From positions 1,426,001 through 1,490,000 of the forward strand of contig CM055912.1 in the NCBI GenBank assembly GCA_029582155.1: a DNA stretch of 64,000 nt, written 5' to 3'. Source of the DNA: Panopea generosa. Taxonomy: Eukaryota; Mollusca; Bivalvia; Adapedonta; Hiatellidae. The number at the start of each line of letters is the position of its first letter. Positions within the stretch are counted from its first letter, which is position 1. The notes beneath the pieces were generated by a model. That model ran no database searches. It was not told where the DNA came from and saw only the letters and a program-made list of their open reading frames with translations. This document shows, in pieces, positions 46,703-58,257 of the stretch. The translations under genes were made by a program, and so were the position numbers.

Positions 46703-47690
46703 TACATCTTAGTCATAATATGCTTATTTAAATTCTTTCTTTGGATATATAAAATAGTATTTTTGAAGAGTGTTTGACCTCACACCTATTATTTTAAATT
46801 TATAAATTGTTTTTTGTTTTTGTTTTATACATAAATTATTTTGGATAAAATAATGAGTTGTCATTTTGAGGTGCATTTGATATATGTTAGCATGAATTAT
46901 TTCTATTCGTTTGTTTTATACCACAGTAAGTAGATAATCTTGGTGTATATTTGGCTGATGCCTGTTATTATAACATTGGTTGAAAGGATTGAGTGTTGTT
47001 TTATTCGTGGTGTTCACAAACACAATAAGGAGGAATTATTAAATAATTATCTTATAGAGTTGAATACTATTTTCACTTACAGCTTCATATCGGTTTTATA
47101 TCCGAAATAGTTCACTTATGGAGATTTTACTCTTGATGAGGGATGGATGGGGAAGGAGATGCTATCGCCGCGTTATACAGTTTATGTCCATTAGGCTGCC
47201 ATCATACATTTGAATTCATTACATAAAGACAAAAGTATGAATGCAATACAGTACTATGCAGTTGAAATATTTTGTATTATGTTAACAATTCTAACTTAAA
47301 ATGTCTTAGTATTGAGAAAGTGACGTTTTAACGAAATAGAAGGACCACACGTAACGATTATATGGATCATAGGTTTCTACAGCTCACCACTTGTTTGGCA
47401 TTTATAACCCAATTAACAAATATTGCAAATATTTTATCAACAATGCTTTTAATACTCAAACTTCGTCAACATGTGTTTTCTGTCAACATTATACATACCA
47501 GAGAACCTCACAAATTTTTATCACAGTGCATTTGTTCGATTGATAATTCCTTATGTAAATAAAACATGTAAATACAAAGTCTAATTTAGGTTAGTATCTT
47601 AGGGCCACTTTTGATAAATAAAATATATTTATTTTACTTTGATAGTGAAACAATTTCTTACAGATTAAAGTGTAAATTGGATGATAAAGC
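46703..47690. other. Unassigned spacer
   Basis: About 1 kb of AT-rich sequence without recognisable features. Confidence 0.4.
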
Positions 47691-47695
47691 AAACC

Positions 47696-47897
47696 TACAT
47701 ATTGTAGGTTACACGACACTAATAAGTAGGAATATATTGTAGGTTACACGACACCAATAAGTAGGAATATATTGTAGGTTACATGACACCAATAAGTAGG
47801 AATATTCTACATATTACAGGTTACACGACACCAATAATTAGTAAAGCAAACCTACATGTTACAGGTTACACGACACCAGAAAGTAGGAATATTCTAG
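47696..47897. repeat. Short tandem repeat, 35-45 bp, 5 copies
   Basis: AGGTTACACGACACCAATAA starts at about 47706, 47741, 47776, 47818 and 47863, so spacings are 35, 35, 42 and 45. Flanking ATTGTAGG and TACATATT parts can pair with each other. Confidence 0.9.
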
Positions 47898-48699
47898 GCT
47901 CTTTCTTTATGTACAAAATCAACAAATTAAGATACAGATTGATAAAATTACGTCATCACATGAATATGGAGAATGAACCTTGAATTTTTATTCCTACATA
48001 GTTTCGGCAAATTATACGCAAAATCAATTTATCGCCTCTTAAGTCCATATGAAAACAAAATTTGTTGGGGCGTATGATCTACAATGGTTATGTTCTTGCA
48101 ATCACTCATTAGCACCATGGAAACGCACGACGGTTGATAATTTAACCACAATAATGAACATTACTTTGTGATGAAATTGAAATGACACCCGTTTAAGGAT
48201 TCCTACCACTCTGCATGCATTAATAATGATCATATTTTTAACTATTATTATATTAGTGGTGACTTGCGAAATATACAGTTTATTTCCAAGCAGCGACTAG
48301 CAAGTTTGAATCCGCCAAAACAAAAAACAAATCTTTATCACTTATAATGTCCAATGTTTTGAAAATACGCAATTAACCTTTGTTTGTCTTTACAAATGCC
48401 ATGATGAGTTTTACCATAAACATTTTACACCTGGAAAAATATTAAACACCACTGACCCACACAACCCGGAAATTTGACAAAATGACAATGAATGAAAACA
48501 CAAGTGCTGAGAACCATTCAGCTATGTAGGATTTTTCCACCATGGTTCGAATCCCACCCGGAGAATTTTATTTTAAATAACGATTTTTTAATTGAATTTA
48601 TTTCATTTTTTATTTGAATACTTGTTGACTTTTTGTAATTTCCTAAACAAAAAAGCTATTAAAGGCTCAGAATCCATTTATTTATTATAGTTTATACAA
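47898..48699. other. Unassigned spacer
   Basis: No gene recognised. A lone B-box-like GGTTCGAATCCC near 48545 is too little to call a SINE. Confidence 0.4.
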
Positions 48700-48850
48700 T
48701 AAAACAGTTATAGATTTTTCAGCTGTTCAATATGATGTTCTATGCACCAGAAAATATAAATATTGACCTGAGCTACCGCCTTGGTCAGTATTAATGTTTG
48801 TTACATAGCACATCATATTGAACAGCTAAAAAGTCCATTATAATTGTATT
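48700..48850. mobile_element. Hairpin-forming MITE-like element
   Basis: Arms at 48721-48744 and 48804-48827 are inverted copies with 23 of 24 bases matching (AGCTGTTCAATATGATGT core). Weaker pairing extends outward to about 48700 and 48850. The 59-base loop holds a second small inverted pair (AATATTGACC and GGTCAGTATT). No open frame. Confidence 0.75.
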
Positions 48851-49552
48851 ATTGTAATAGTCCGGCAGATACCACACTGAACCTTGCATGGAAGTGTGTA
48901 GTAAATTTTTTTGGTGATCAGGCTAGCTTAGGCATTGCTTATGAAATACAAGCTTGATGACATTGTGTCATCAATGAGCATTTTAAAATATTCAAGATGG
49001 CCACCAATATGGCGGCAATTGAATTGAAAATTGTGTTTTCCACACATTTTGGTTTTAAAAGTGCAAATAAAATGTTTTGAATTACAGTAGTTGATTTTAT
49101 TTAGTACATATGTCACTATCATCTGAAATATAAAGCTTACACAAACTGGAATGTATGCTAGCCTCAGTATTTCATAAGTTTATGAAGAGTTATATGCTTA
49201 TTGAAACTATGTCTGTGAGATATTGGCATGACAAGAGGAGAATACATGTACTTGGGATTCTGAAGCCAGAATGACTGGAAATATGGGGGTTGAGATTGCA
49301 TGTTTTAAGTAGAGTTGAAGATATTTTGTCATGTGTGAGTACCGATGATTATTGGTGCAAAGACCTATCCAAGCATGATTATATACATATATTGAACAAC
49401 GTGACTAAACTAAACACCCATATTTTAGTATGTAAATATCAGTGGTAAAATAGATCCACAGAAGTAAATGCTGATAAAGTAGTAGCCCATGGTAGTAAGC
49501 AAATATGATTGAAATTTGCCTGACAGTTTCCATCAAATGATTTCGTAAACTG
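48851..49552. other. Unassigned spacer
   Basis: No supported gene. It includes two AAGATGGCC and ATGGCGGC strings near 48996-49016. The possible upstream part of the following pseudogene was not identified. Confidence 0.4.
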
Positions 49553-50275
49553 TTGAGAGATAGGCTGTCTCAAAGAGACAACAAAGTATTTGACACGATT
49601 CTGGTATACTCAAGAGTTATAGAATTGCAGACAAGTTTACGTGAGATTGCTATTACAAACCTTTTAGCCCATCAACTAGCTTTAGTACCGACATCATTGT
49701 TTACTGATACAAGATATCTCATATCGCAAAATCAACGACTTTATTGCAGAAATAAGTATTGGTGCAACATAACTCAAATCAGCTAACAGACAACTAAGCA
49801 TATTCATAGACAAGTCTGCTGTTCTGTGATGGCCAATAGATGGTACTTGGGAAGATTAATTTGAAATTTTAAAGTTCAATACATAGAAACTAAGATGTGT
49901 ACCTAATTTTTGACAGTTATTCTCAATTCAGCACAAAAGTATCACATGCTCTAGTAGAGAAAACACAGGCTTGCAAGATACACCAGCTCAACCTTAATGT
50001 GCCAATTCCAGCTCAGAAAATAGGTTTAACAGTAACAGAACGGAAAAGTCAACTGACAGCTAATCTCGTAAACTTGTTGTTACATGTACTAGAGAAAATG
50101 ACATACCAGTTGAGATGAATAAATATATTGTCTTTAAAAGGGATGACATTAAAATCACACCCGATTAGGCAGTAAATATCACTGCACAAGTGATCGTAGC
50201 AGCACATAAACTAAACAGAGGTATAACAGCAATTTCAAATGATACTTGTGTATTATACTTTAACTTCATCATAAT
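49553..50275 (+). pseudogene. Decayed fragment of an uncharacterised amplified protein family, possibly PIN/FEN-like
   Basis: Open pieces in shifting frames read DTILVYSRVIELQTSLREI, LLAHQLALVPTSLFTDT, then VYLIFDSYSQFSTK, IHQLNLNVPIPAQKIGLTV, and near 50190-50250 VIVAAHKLNRGITAISNDT. I recognise this order (ELAPVPTSxF, VFDRYxxxSxK, LTxxxPLPxxKxxLT, ADVIIxxQA...ITVISDDTDV) from a family seen as uncharacterised multi-copy proteins in corals, amphioxus and molluscs. The spaced acidic residues remind me of FEN1/XPG-type (PIN-like) nucleases, but that is inference. Several stops and frame changes make it a pseudogene. Confidence 0.55.
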
Positions 50276-50589
50276 CTTCAGGAAACCCTAATAAATCTGT
50301 GCTAAAGGGATCAAATGTTAAGGAACTGTAGACATAAATATAATGACCATGGGCTGTCTGTTTACAAGAATGCGGCAAGGTATTATGGCAGTGAAAAAGT
50401 CTTAAAATATATGAGGCTTGGGTATTCACTTGTTGGTAGGCGAAGTTAATTTAAAACAATGCATACTTTAAATACTTTACCACTAACAACATGTTGTGAA
50501 GCTTTGTTGGAAATGCAAAAAAATCTCACATACAGGCATGTACTTGGTAACATGCATTGGGTTCTGATCCTACAAGCATTGATTGCTCC
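50276..50589. other. Unassigned, possible decayed 3' part of the preceding pseudogene
   Basis: Short pieces such as HVLGNMHWVLILQALIAPAH can be read near 50535-50600, but I cannot tie them to the family with confidence. Confidence 0.3.
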
Positions 50590-51720
50590 TGCACATCAAG
50601 CGTATCCTCAAGTATGAATAGTTTTATATCTAATAGTAATTTCCATCTAAATATTGCATTTCTAGTAAATTTGCGGCCATATTGGAAGCCATCTTGTTTA
50701 TTTCAAAATGCTAAACAATGACAAAACATCATCCCAGTCTGTCACTTAAACATCAAACACATCAAAAGTATCCTTTAGTGTGACACTTTTTATATCTAAA
50801 ATAATTTTTTATCTGAATATTGCTTTTCAAGCAAACTGGCGACAATTTTGAATGCAATCTTGTTTGTTTCAAAATACTTAATGATGTCAATATGTCATCC
50901 AACATAAAATCAAAGAACTAAAGATAGACTATCACCTTAGCCAATAAATATTACTATACACTCTCATGTATGAATTGTGGATCGCGTGGTCCAGTGATAG
51001 AGCACTGAACCAATGATCGGAGGGTCATGGGTTCAATCCTCTGCCATGGCTAGGTGTGATGTCCTTGAGCAAGACACTTTTCCGCATATGCTGAGTACTG
51101 GTTCTATCCAGGAAGACTTTGAGCGTGATTTGCCTAAGTTGTATGAACTTGTTTTACAATCAAAGTAAAATAGATAAGCTAAAACTATGTATGAATAATT
51201 TTATACCTAATATTAATTCTCATTCAAATATTGCATTTTAAGTATATTGGTGTCCATTTTGGACACTATCTTGTTTATTTCAAAATGATCAATGATGACA
51301 AAATGTCATCCAACATAAAATCAAAGATAGACTATCATTTCAGCAAAAAAGACATTACTATATACACTCTGATGTATGAATAATGTTATACCTAGTAATA
51401 ATCTCCGACTAAATATTGCATTTCGAGCAAATTAGGGGCCATTTTGGACTTTTTCGTTTCGAAATGCTCAGTTATAACCAAATTTCCTTTCAGTGTTTGT
51501 CACGTAAACATCAACACATCACAAGCGTCTTTTAGTATGAATAATGAAATACCTTAAAGTAATTCTCATCCAAATATTGCATTTCTAGCAAATTGGCGAC
51601 CATTTTGGACGCCATTTTGTTTATTTCAAAATGCTCAATGATGACAAAATGTCATCCAACATAAAATCAAAGAACTATAGATAGACCATATATATACCTA
51701 TGTATATACCACTTAGCAAA
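50590..51720. repeat. Satellite of about 161 and 187 bp units, split by a SINE
   Basis: Units start at GTATGAATA or GTGTGACAC near 50617, 50778, 50967, 51373 and 51535. All share AAATATTGCATTTCnAGCAA, GGCGACCATTTTGGA and TTGTTTATTTCAAAATGCTC. Two end types alternate irregularly. One (about 161 bp) ends in CACATCAAAAGTATCCTTTA. The other (about 187 bp) ends in CATCCAACATAAAATCAAAG, then TAGACTATCA and ACACTCTnATGTATGAA. The order is 1, 2, 2, 1, 2. The third unit is interrupted at its start by the SINE at 50976-51186. Confidence 0.85.
50976..51186 (+). mobile_element. tRNA-derived SINE, type 1, with target-site duplication
   Basis: The head reads GGATCGCGTGGTCCAGTGAT, then GAGCACTG, and GTCATGGGTTCAATCCTCTG (clear A- and B-boxes). 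The body has GTGTGATGTCCTTGAGCAAG, GGTTCTATCCAGGAAGACTT and the end AACTTGTTTTACAATCAAAG. ATGTATGAAT flanks it on both sides (50966-50975 and 51187-51196), a 10-bp target-site duplication. It interrupts a satellite unit that resumes exactly after it. It is the best preserved member of its family here. Confidence 0.92.
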
Positions 51721-52814
51721 AAAAAATACTATATACTCTCAACTATATACTAAACAACATCTCATATATGAACTTCCCTTAATCTCAAAACAGTAATTAT
51801 ATCTCTACATAATTTCTCATTTATAATATAAATTACCGACCAATTCTGTATCTATTCAAATTGTGAATATCAGAATAAGCATCAACAAAAATTAATTACA
51901 CATATCAATCAATTCTAACATGCTGAATTTCAATACTTCATCGTAAACACAATATCAATAGCCATAATACGTTCTCAGATTCCTAGGCCTATATTCTAAC
52001 AAAACGCTTCTCAATACCGTGGATGTGTATTAAATTACAGACATTATCGTCAGAATGGATATGAACAATTTATACAACTTTACTTAGATACAATGACCAG
52101 TGATGGAATTTCCTCATTAGGAATATTGCACATTCATCGGGATATGGACATTGACATCCATTTGGTGATCAATGTGTTTGTCTCGTTGAAAGTGAGAAAT
52201 AATGCCGCAAGGTGTTATTAGCTAGATTGTTATAAACGAGTCTTTACTGTTCAATTTTCATTTTCGACCTGGGAAACATTGTTCCTTATATCCGAAGATT
52301 CGTTATGACCAGTGTACATTATAAACGTAAATATTGATATTAAATAAAGAAGGATCAGAATTGGAAAAGCAAAACTATTATATCCGGAATTGTACAACGG
52401 AGTTAAGTGTAGATGAAACAAATGATCTGGTGCAAGTCCTCTCTCCAGACAAAGAGGATAATTACTGCAACATAGTGACAATTAATCATGCATTCAAGAG
52501 TGTTCCTGAATGAGAGACATTTAGCTAATTATTACTGGTTGATTGGTCAATAACAAAATAATGAGTAAAATAAAATGAGTTAACAATGGCACGTTTTTTT
52601 CTGTATAGAAGTTAGGTTTTAAACATAGTTGTACTTGTACAAACCAGTACTTATTATTGTGTTTTAAGTTTTGTTACATGTTTATTGAAGTCTCTTTGAA
52701 ATGTAATAAAATATATATAAAAATTCGTACTTATTATCTTTTAATCAACCAGAAACAAAGGGTGCCCTATTGAATAAAATATAAAGTGAAAGTACGTTTC
52801 TGAACCTACATTAC
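51721..52814. other. Unassigned spacer
   Basis: AT-rich, with no repeat or gene recognised. The minus-strand frame at 52251-52481 lacks motifs. Confidence 0.4.
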
Positions 52815-52935
52815 ATATAAACACTCAATCAGCAGTGAGAGATGAGTGATAATATGACATGTTGTATGTCAATCTTCACAGAGACTGTGACCAGTTAGAA
52901 ATTCAAACTCACATCCCCTGGATGTTTCAATGTGT
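52815..52935 (-). mobile_element. Fragment of a type 4 SINE
   Basis: CTCAATCAGCAGTGAGAGAT, GACATGTTGTATGTCAATCT and AAATTCAAACTCACATCCCC line up with CAATCAGCGGTGAGAGACGA, TATCAATCACCACGAATA and GATTCAAACTCACCACCCCT in the copy at 25320-25562. Confidence 0.65.
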
Positions 52936-52972
52936 TTTATAGAAGATGACAGATTAATTTTCAAAATAATGC

Positions 52973-53217
52973 CAAATTTGCAAGTCACTGTGTCAAAATT
53001 AGCCTTGAGTTTAAGTTCACTGCATCAAAGCGACCCAAACCCCATTTTCAAGTCACTGTGTCAAAGTCATCATCAGTTTCAAATCACTGTCAAAATGATC
53101 CCCATTTTCAAGTCACTGCATCACAATGATCCCCATTTTCAAGTCACTGCATCACAATGATCCCAAATTTTCAAGTCACTGCATCACAATGATCCCAAAT
53201 TTTCAAGTCACTGTAAT
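52973..53217. repeat. 31-bp tandem array, about 7 copies
   Basis: TTTCAAGTCACTGCATCACA followed by ATGATCCCCAT repeats with spacing of 28-33 bases. The left copies are more diverged (TGTGTCAAAGTCATC) and the right ones nearly identical. A lone related unit lies near 53860-53900. Confidence 0.88.
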
Positions 53218-53960
53218 ATCTCGATATCGCTTGATATTCCGGTAGTGTCGATAGTTTTGGCCTTCCCCAACTTTTCTCCTTCTTTGTATATGGAAATATA
53301 TCCTTTTTTACTTGATATTGTCTGTGTCGATATTTTGGATATCTTGATCCCAGTTTTTAGTTCCCGATTGATCATACCACACCTTTAATTGATATTTGTC
53401 TCGATATAATTATTGTTGACATAATAGTGTGTGTTTTTCGATGTGGTGTGAAACTTTACGCATGCTATTTTTTACAGTTTGTTTAAGAGGCAACACTAAT
53501 TACCAGCCAACGGTAAAGGTGTCAGTTGTAATAACTGACAGAATGTTGCAAACATTGTATCATCAAATTGGGTGATTGCATTTAAAGTGTATAAATATCA
53601 TTTGATTCAATCAATTAGCCTCAACTTATATCTCACACTGCCGAAAAATTCAAAGAAGGACTCGGATATCAGCATTTATCACTACAGTGTAATTCTACTA
53701 ATTCTACAGAACATAATATGAAAGTGAAAGTTCAATTGACGTACGACAATTATCAGGTGATGAAAATAAATATTGATCTTGAGACAAAATCTATGTCGAT
53801 ATTCTGATACCTCAATGTTTTTTGGCAGTCCCTCTAATATTGTGATATTGGGTTTTGAAATGATCCCCAATTCCCAAGTCAGTGTCAAAATGACCACTTT
53901 AAATTGACACCTAGAGAAAACACTGCATAAGTCGTCTTCACATAATGATGATTGTATCAA
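53218..53960. other. Unassigned stretch rich in CGATAT motifs
   Basis: Several CGATAT/GATATT strings suggest a decayed dispersed repeat (about 53220-53420 and 53755-53850). The 92-codon minus frame at 53682-53960 overlaps this material and is not called. Confidence 0.35.
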
Positions 53961-54087
53961 ACTGTTTATTCAACATTACACTCATTATACATGTATATAT
54001 ATATATGTGAGCTGATTAGTACCTTATTATATAATAACTGTATTTAGTCTCAGCACCATAAAGTCATCCGCAGTGATCTGATAGTGG

Positions 54088-54258
54088 TCAGTCCTTTGCC
54101 ATGTGCTTGTCCCAGTCCCAGCACACCTTAAGACACTGATATGTCCTTGTGGATCTTCCTCTTACATCTGTTAGATCACCACTTTGAACAGCAGACTTGA
54201 CAACTTCAGACCTACAGATGACAAGTCCCAGCTTTACTGTTGATTTGATGATCCCATC
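54088..54258 (-). CDS. Candidate terminal exon of an unknown minus-strand gene
   Basis: On the minus strand a strong acceptor (TATTTTTCATTTCCAG) is followed by an open frame from 54258 to TGA at 54088-54090. It begins DGIIKSTVKLGLVICRSEVV and ends CWDWDKHMAKD, about 56 codons. An AATAAA signal lies 118-123 bases beyond the stop (minus-strand reading of 53965-53970). The composition is less AT-driven than the neighbours. I do not recognise the protein and no preceding exon was found. Acceptor, frame, stop and polyadenylation signal agree, but all are short signals, so this is a candidate only. Confidence 0.35.
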   Translation of the reverse strand, partial: DGIIKSTVKLGLVICRSEVVKSAVQSGDLTDVRGRSTRTYQCLKVCWDWDKHMAKD

Positions 54259-54282
54259 CTGGAAATGAAAAATATTTACCAT

Positions 54283-54734
54283 TATATAACATCTTAAAAT
54301 AGTCCAAGTACATAGTTATTATAAAGTGGTTACAATAATAACAAGAAATTCAGTGAATAAACAGGACCTAGTTCTGAGCAAAATATACTTTGTCTGTGGA
54401 TGTGGGTACTGGAACAGCACATTATAAAACATTCTAACGTGAATATATAATAGTTATTTTACGAGTTAAAATAAAATCAAGAAGAAGGTTAAAATGGTGA
54501 AAGAACAAGTGTTCATTAGGTCATTTCTTGAGGGCCTCTCCCAGATGGTAGGTGCTGTTATAGTTATAGGTTGGAATGCAAAGTTGCAAATGAATGTAAT
54601 TTCATTAAAAATATCATTGAATCTGAAAAGAAAGACCTAATTTCTAATAATTATTTTAAACACTGAAATGTTTATTCATAAATGAACAAATGTATTTCTA
54701 TTCTTACTAAGAATTTCATTATCAAGTTGTGTGG
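54283..54734. other. Unassigned spacer
   Basis: If the exon to the left is real this would be intron. No further exon could be recognised. Confidence 0.35.
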
Positions 54735-54870
54735 GTTTGATGTCATATTCAACACAAGTCAAGTTAAACACGACATATTCATTTTTATTGGTGAAGAAAA
54801 TACACTCAAAATGTATCTGCGCAAAACCACCGCTCTTCCGCAAGTAACTGGAAAAGTTATTTAGCAAAAT
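54735..54870 (-). mobile_element. SINE body, type 2
   Basis: On the minus strand, AGTTACTTGCGGAAGAGCGG, TTTGCGCAGATACATTTTGA and TTCTTCACCAATAAAAATGA match the type 2 body. Both strands show open frames of about 60 codons that are by-products. Confidence 0.6.
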
Positions 54871-55139
54871 TTATATGAAATGAATATATGGCTTTACATC
54901 TAACCAAGCTTAACCAATACGCTTATTAAGATCAACAGAAAAATGAAGGTGCCTTACAGTGTTCCTGGATAATTTTCCAAGATTATCTCAGATAGTATAT
55001 ACAGAACTTCAGTATAAAGTTTAGTATCAGTTCCCTTGTGTTTTGCCCCATATACCAGTAACACCCCCAACATAAATCATGCATGTTTTCTCATGAATGT
55101 ACCAAAAAATATTCAACATAGTTTAATAATAAAATCGCT
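54871..55139. other. Unassigned spacer
   Basis: No feature recognised. Confidence 0.35.
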
Positions 55140-55322
55140 CTAGAACATTCAAGAAATTGGCATAGACTGGTGACTTTTTATGTGTGAAAATTTGTCAAGT
55201 GGTTTTAGAGAAGAAGGCGTTGGAAGAAAAAGTTAACGACGGTCAAAGGATGACAGAAGGACTTCGGGCATAGGGAGATTTAAAAATACACCTGTGAGCC
55301 TAAAGCTTAGGTGAGCTCAAAA
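55140..55322 (+). repeat. Decayed dispersed repeat ending in a small hairpin
   Basis: AGAAGAAGGCGTTGGAAGAA, AAAGTTAACGACGGTCAAAG and the end CACCTGTGAGCCTAAAGCTT, then AGGTGAGCTCA, resemble a dispersed bivalve repeat I know from memory (…AAAAGTTAACGG…CACCTGAGCC…GGCTCAGGTGAGCT). The terminal part folds: CACCTG against TAGGTG. Only one copy lies in the window. Confidence 0.4.
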
Positions 55323-56084
55323 TAGACAGCCCTTAAATAATGCTTGATGACCTTCACATTGTCATTTGGATTGTTTATAAGCTAAACGATTTTTACAATG
55401 ATTATGTAAATCAGTTGACTGATCAAATTGAATAAAAAATGAAATCACACCACTAATTTGATGCATCACAATTTTTTGCAATTTCAAGCTGGATATATTC
55501 ATGATATATTGGAAACAAATTGGAAAAGTTCTGATATATTTCCTTTAAAAACAAGGTTTATCCAAGTAATTGCCAACTTCCGTACTGCAATATTTGGGTG
55601 GAGGAAAGGCTTCACCCCTTGGCCTGTGAGAGGCAAGTCACTTTCATATAGAAAGTATATAGATTTTTCTATAACAGAGACCCATCTAAGGTCATATTTA
55701 AAAACATGTTTGTTTCCTGTTGCCCGACCCAGGTTACTAAAGTTGGGTGGGTTGGTTTTTTTTTTGAAGAGTTGGAGGAAATGATCAAGATGGTTGTTTA
55801 CGATAACAGCGAAACAAGACAAAAGTCGATTAAAACTAATGTCTAATATTAACAATATACACATGTATGCTTGCATTCAATACTTTTTGGTTTAAGGTAA
55901 ATCAGAAATAAACATGATGTTCATTTCTATGTCTTTATCTATTAAACTCAAAAGCTCTTTTCAAATACTGGTAATGCTGTATACTGGTATATTTTTTGAC
56001 CTGGCTGTGTATTTATGTAGTTCATAAACCATGTTTTATTATAGTTTCTGAATGTATTGAGTCCTCCTTGACCAAATATTCTAA
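55323..56084. other. Unassigned stretch with overlapping chance open frames
   Basis: Two overlapping frames of 108 (+) and 125 (-) codons at 55458-55876 cover the same bases and show no motif. The segment CCTGTTGCCCGACCCAGG, then TTGGGTGGGTTGG, looks like part of a dispersed repeat, but I saw no second copy here. Confidence 0.35.
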
Positions 56085-56245
56085 GGCATTGTCATTTAAT
56101 TACCATTTACCTCTCAGTGCCGAGGTTGTAGGTTTCAGCCCAGCTTGGTACAAACCATTTATGTATTACTTGCAGAAGGATGGTGGTTCTACTCAAATTC
56201 ATTCTGAGGTTTGCCAATACCAACAAAACTGGGTCATCTTCATCT
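56085..56245 (+). mobile_element. SINE, type 2
   Basis: GTGCCGAGGTTGTAGGTTTC is a weak B-box region. It is followed by TTACTTGCAGAAGGATGGTG, GTTCTACTCAAATTCATTCT and ACCAACAAAACTGG, the type 2 body. The 144-codon frame across it is incidental. Confidence 0.65.
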
Positions 56246-57114
56246 CCATGGTACAGTGTTTTATTAAACAAGAGATATTAAAATTTAACGAAAACAAGGT
56301 TTCCCAGCAATTTATTTGTAGTAGGGCATCACAAAGATATACAAAGCTTTGCTTTGGTCTTTTTAGTAACAATAAACTTGATACCAGTGACCCCATAAGC
56401 AGTCTCATCTTTTCAAATGTCTCAATATAAGCATCCTATAAACCAAGTTTCAATCTAATGTCTCATGTTCCCTTTAGTATTTGAGAGAAAACTATTTTCA
56501 GTAATGTTGATCTTGATCCAAATGAATTACAGAGGTTTCGTACCACTACAATTTTGTACCAAATTGAGATGTTCCGTACCACACATAGATTAATGCATAA
56601 ACTATATAGTATTTCACACCATGGTTAGGTGTCACAATCATATTCTTATGATGATATTTGTTTATAATTAGTGTGTGATAGTATTGGTGTATCACTGTAA
56701 TTATTAAACAATGTGTATTTGGATCACGAATATTTCATGCTTGCGTGTGCCTACTAATTGAGTGAACTGTCTTAAAATTGAGGATACGTGTTTGTACCTT
56801 AATTATCATCACCTATTGTTGAAAGTAAGTGCATTATAATATGTTACTTTAATTTTTTTAATTTAATTTCTATACTTTTACATGAAATGAATGGGAAACA
56901 TGTATTAAACAAAATAAAGATTTAAATACTGTATATTTCATTTATTTTCATAATTTATTATGATATAATTTCTATACTTGTACGTGAATAATAACTAGTA
57001 TACATTTCATATCCAGGGAACTATATGAGTGATGGCACGAATAGGATCAGTGTGGCTCATGCATGTCGTAGGAAGCGACAATTTGAGTAATACAATAGAA
57101 TTTGCTGAAACTCT
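56246..57114. other. Unassigned spacer
   Basis: AT-rich, nothing recognised. Confidence 0.4.
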
Positions 57115-57300
57115 GCTGTTCTGCAGGTATGAAGGTTCTACATTCATTCTGCATATTCATTTGTTGATGTATTTTTTTAATCTGTATGATAATTTGTTGT
57201 TTTTGAACATGTAGAGTGAACCTGGAATCTTTCTTCCTGATGGCGTCGTATAACCTATAATGTGTTGGTATGCCGAAAAACCCCATTCATTCATTCATTA
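57115..57300 (+). mobile_element. SINE, type 2, diverged
   Basis: CTGCAGGTATGAAGGTTCTA, CATTCATTCTGCATATTCAT and the tail ATAACCTATAATGTGTTGGT, then ATGCCGAAAAACCCC, follow the type 2 order. An ATTC tandem (CATTCATTCATT) ends it. Confidence 0.55.
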
Positions 57301-58257
57301 AGTGACTGTAACGTTGATTTTGTCCCAAGTTACAATCCCATCCTTTGTATCCATATAAGCTAGCTATCTATAGAGACAATTTCATTCAATTATTTCAATC
57401 CTAACTAAAATTATTGAATTGAATAATTCCTGCAGCTTCTGTTTATTTTTATTTTAATTTAATCAACTGTCAATTTTTCTTTTGGTATAATTATACATTG
57501 CTAGGGTACTTTTTTTGAAATATAATTTTTTTTTTTTTGTAAATATAATGTGATCCACGCGGCAATAAATTACTCGCCGATACAAAAAGACCTGGAAATA
57601 TTCCAAAACACTCCAATGTGTAAACGGCAATTAAAAAGCAGCACATGGGCGATACGCTACCTTATAAAACAAATGGTGGACAGTTTTTGTTATGAAAAGT
57701 TTACAAGATATAACGAGAGTTTTCTGATAATCATTGACGAATGCTTTAATGATATTAACGGCGTCCAAAGTAAATAAGAATAAAATACCGGAACAATATT
57801 GTACATGACTTCGTAGTTTAACTTTCTTTTGAACAGTTTTTTCCAAGTTGTTTATTTTTCAGCCAGAATCGTATTCGTTTTTTTATTTGCCCCGAATTTC
57901 AACACACATTGTCTTAAATGATCTCGCATATTGCGAGTGTGCCAGTGCTTATTCCAAAGGCTGTTGATATTAATTAATAATGATCGATGATCACTTTGTT
58001 TCATATCATCAAAAAGTTGTTATCGGATTATAAAATTTAGTGAGAAATTAAAAAAAAAGGTGTTCAGAAATGGCAATAAAATCTTTTGAGTCAGGGGTTT
58101 TTAGTGGGTTTGTCGAACAACAGGAAACAAACAATTTTTTAAATATGGCCTAAATAAAAAATAAAACAGGTATTTTAAATAAAACATTGCCAAGGTATAA
58201 ACTTAAATTTATCATTCTCAGCATTGGCTGATTTTATTTCCTAAGTAAGGAATCCGA
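57301..58257. other. Unassigned spacer
   Basis: A 75-codon frame at 57550-57777 (SFLIIIDECFNDINGVQSK at its end) is preceded by a T-rich tract, but I could not identify it as an exon. Confidence 0.35.

Noticed and set aside
48520..48565. SINE head from GGTTCGAATCCC
   Set aside because: No A-box at the right distance and no shared body.
55458..55876. 108- and 125-codon overlapping frames as genes
   Set aside because: They cover the same bases on opposite strands with no motif. Part of the sequence looks like a dispersed repeat.
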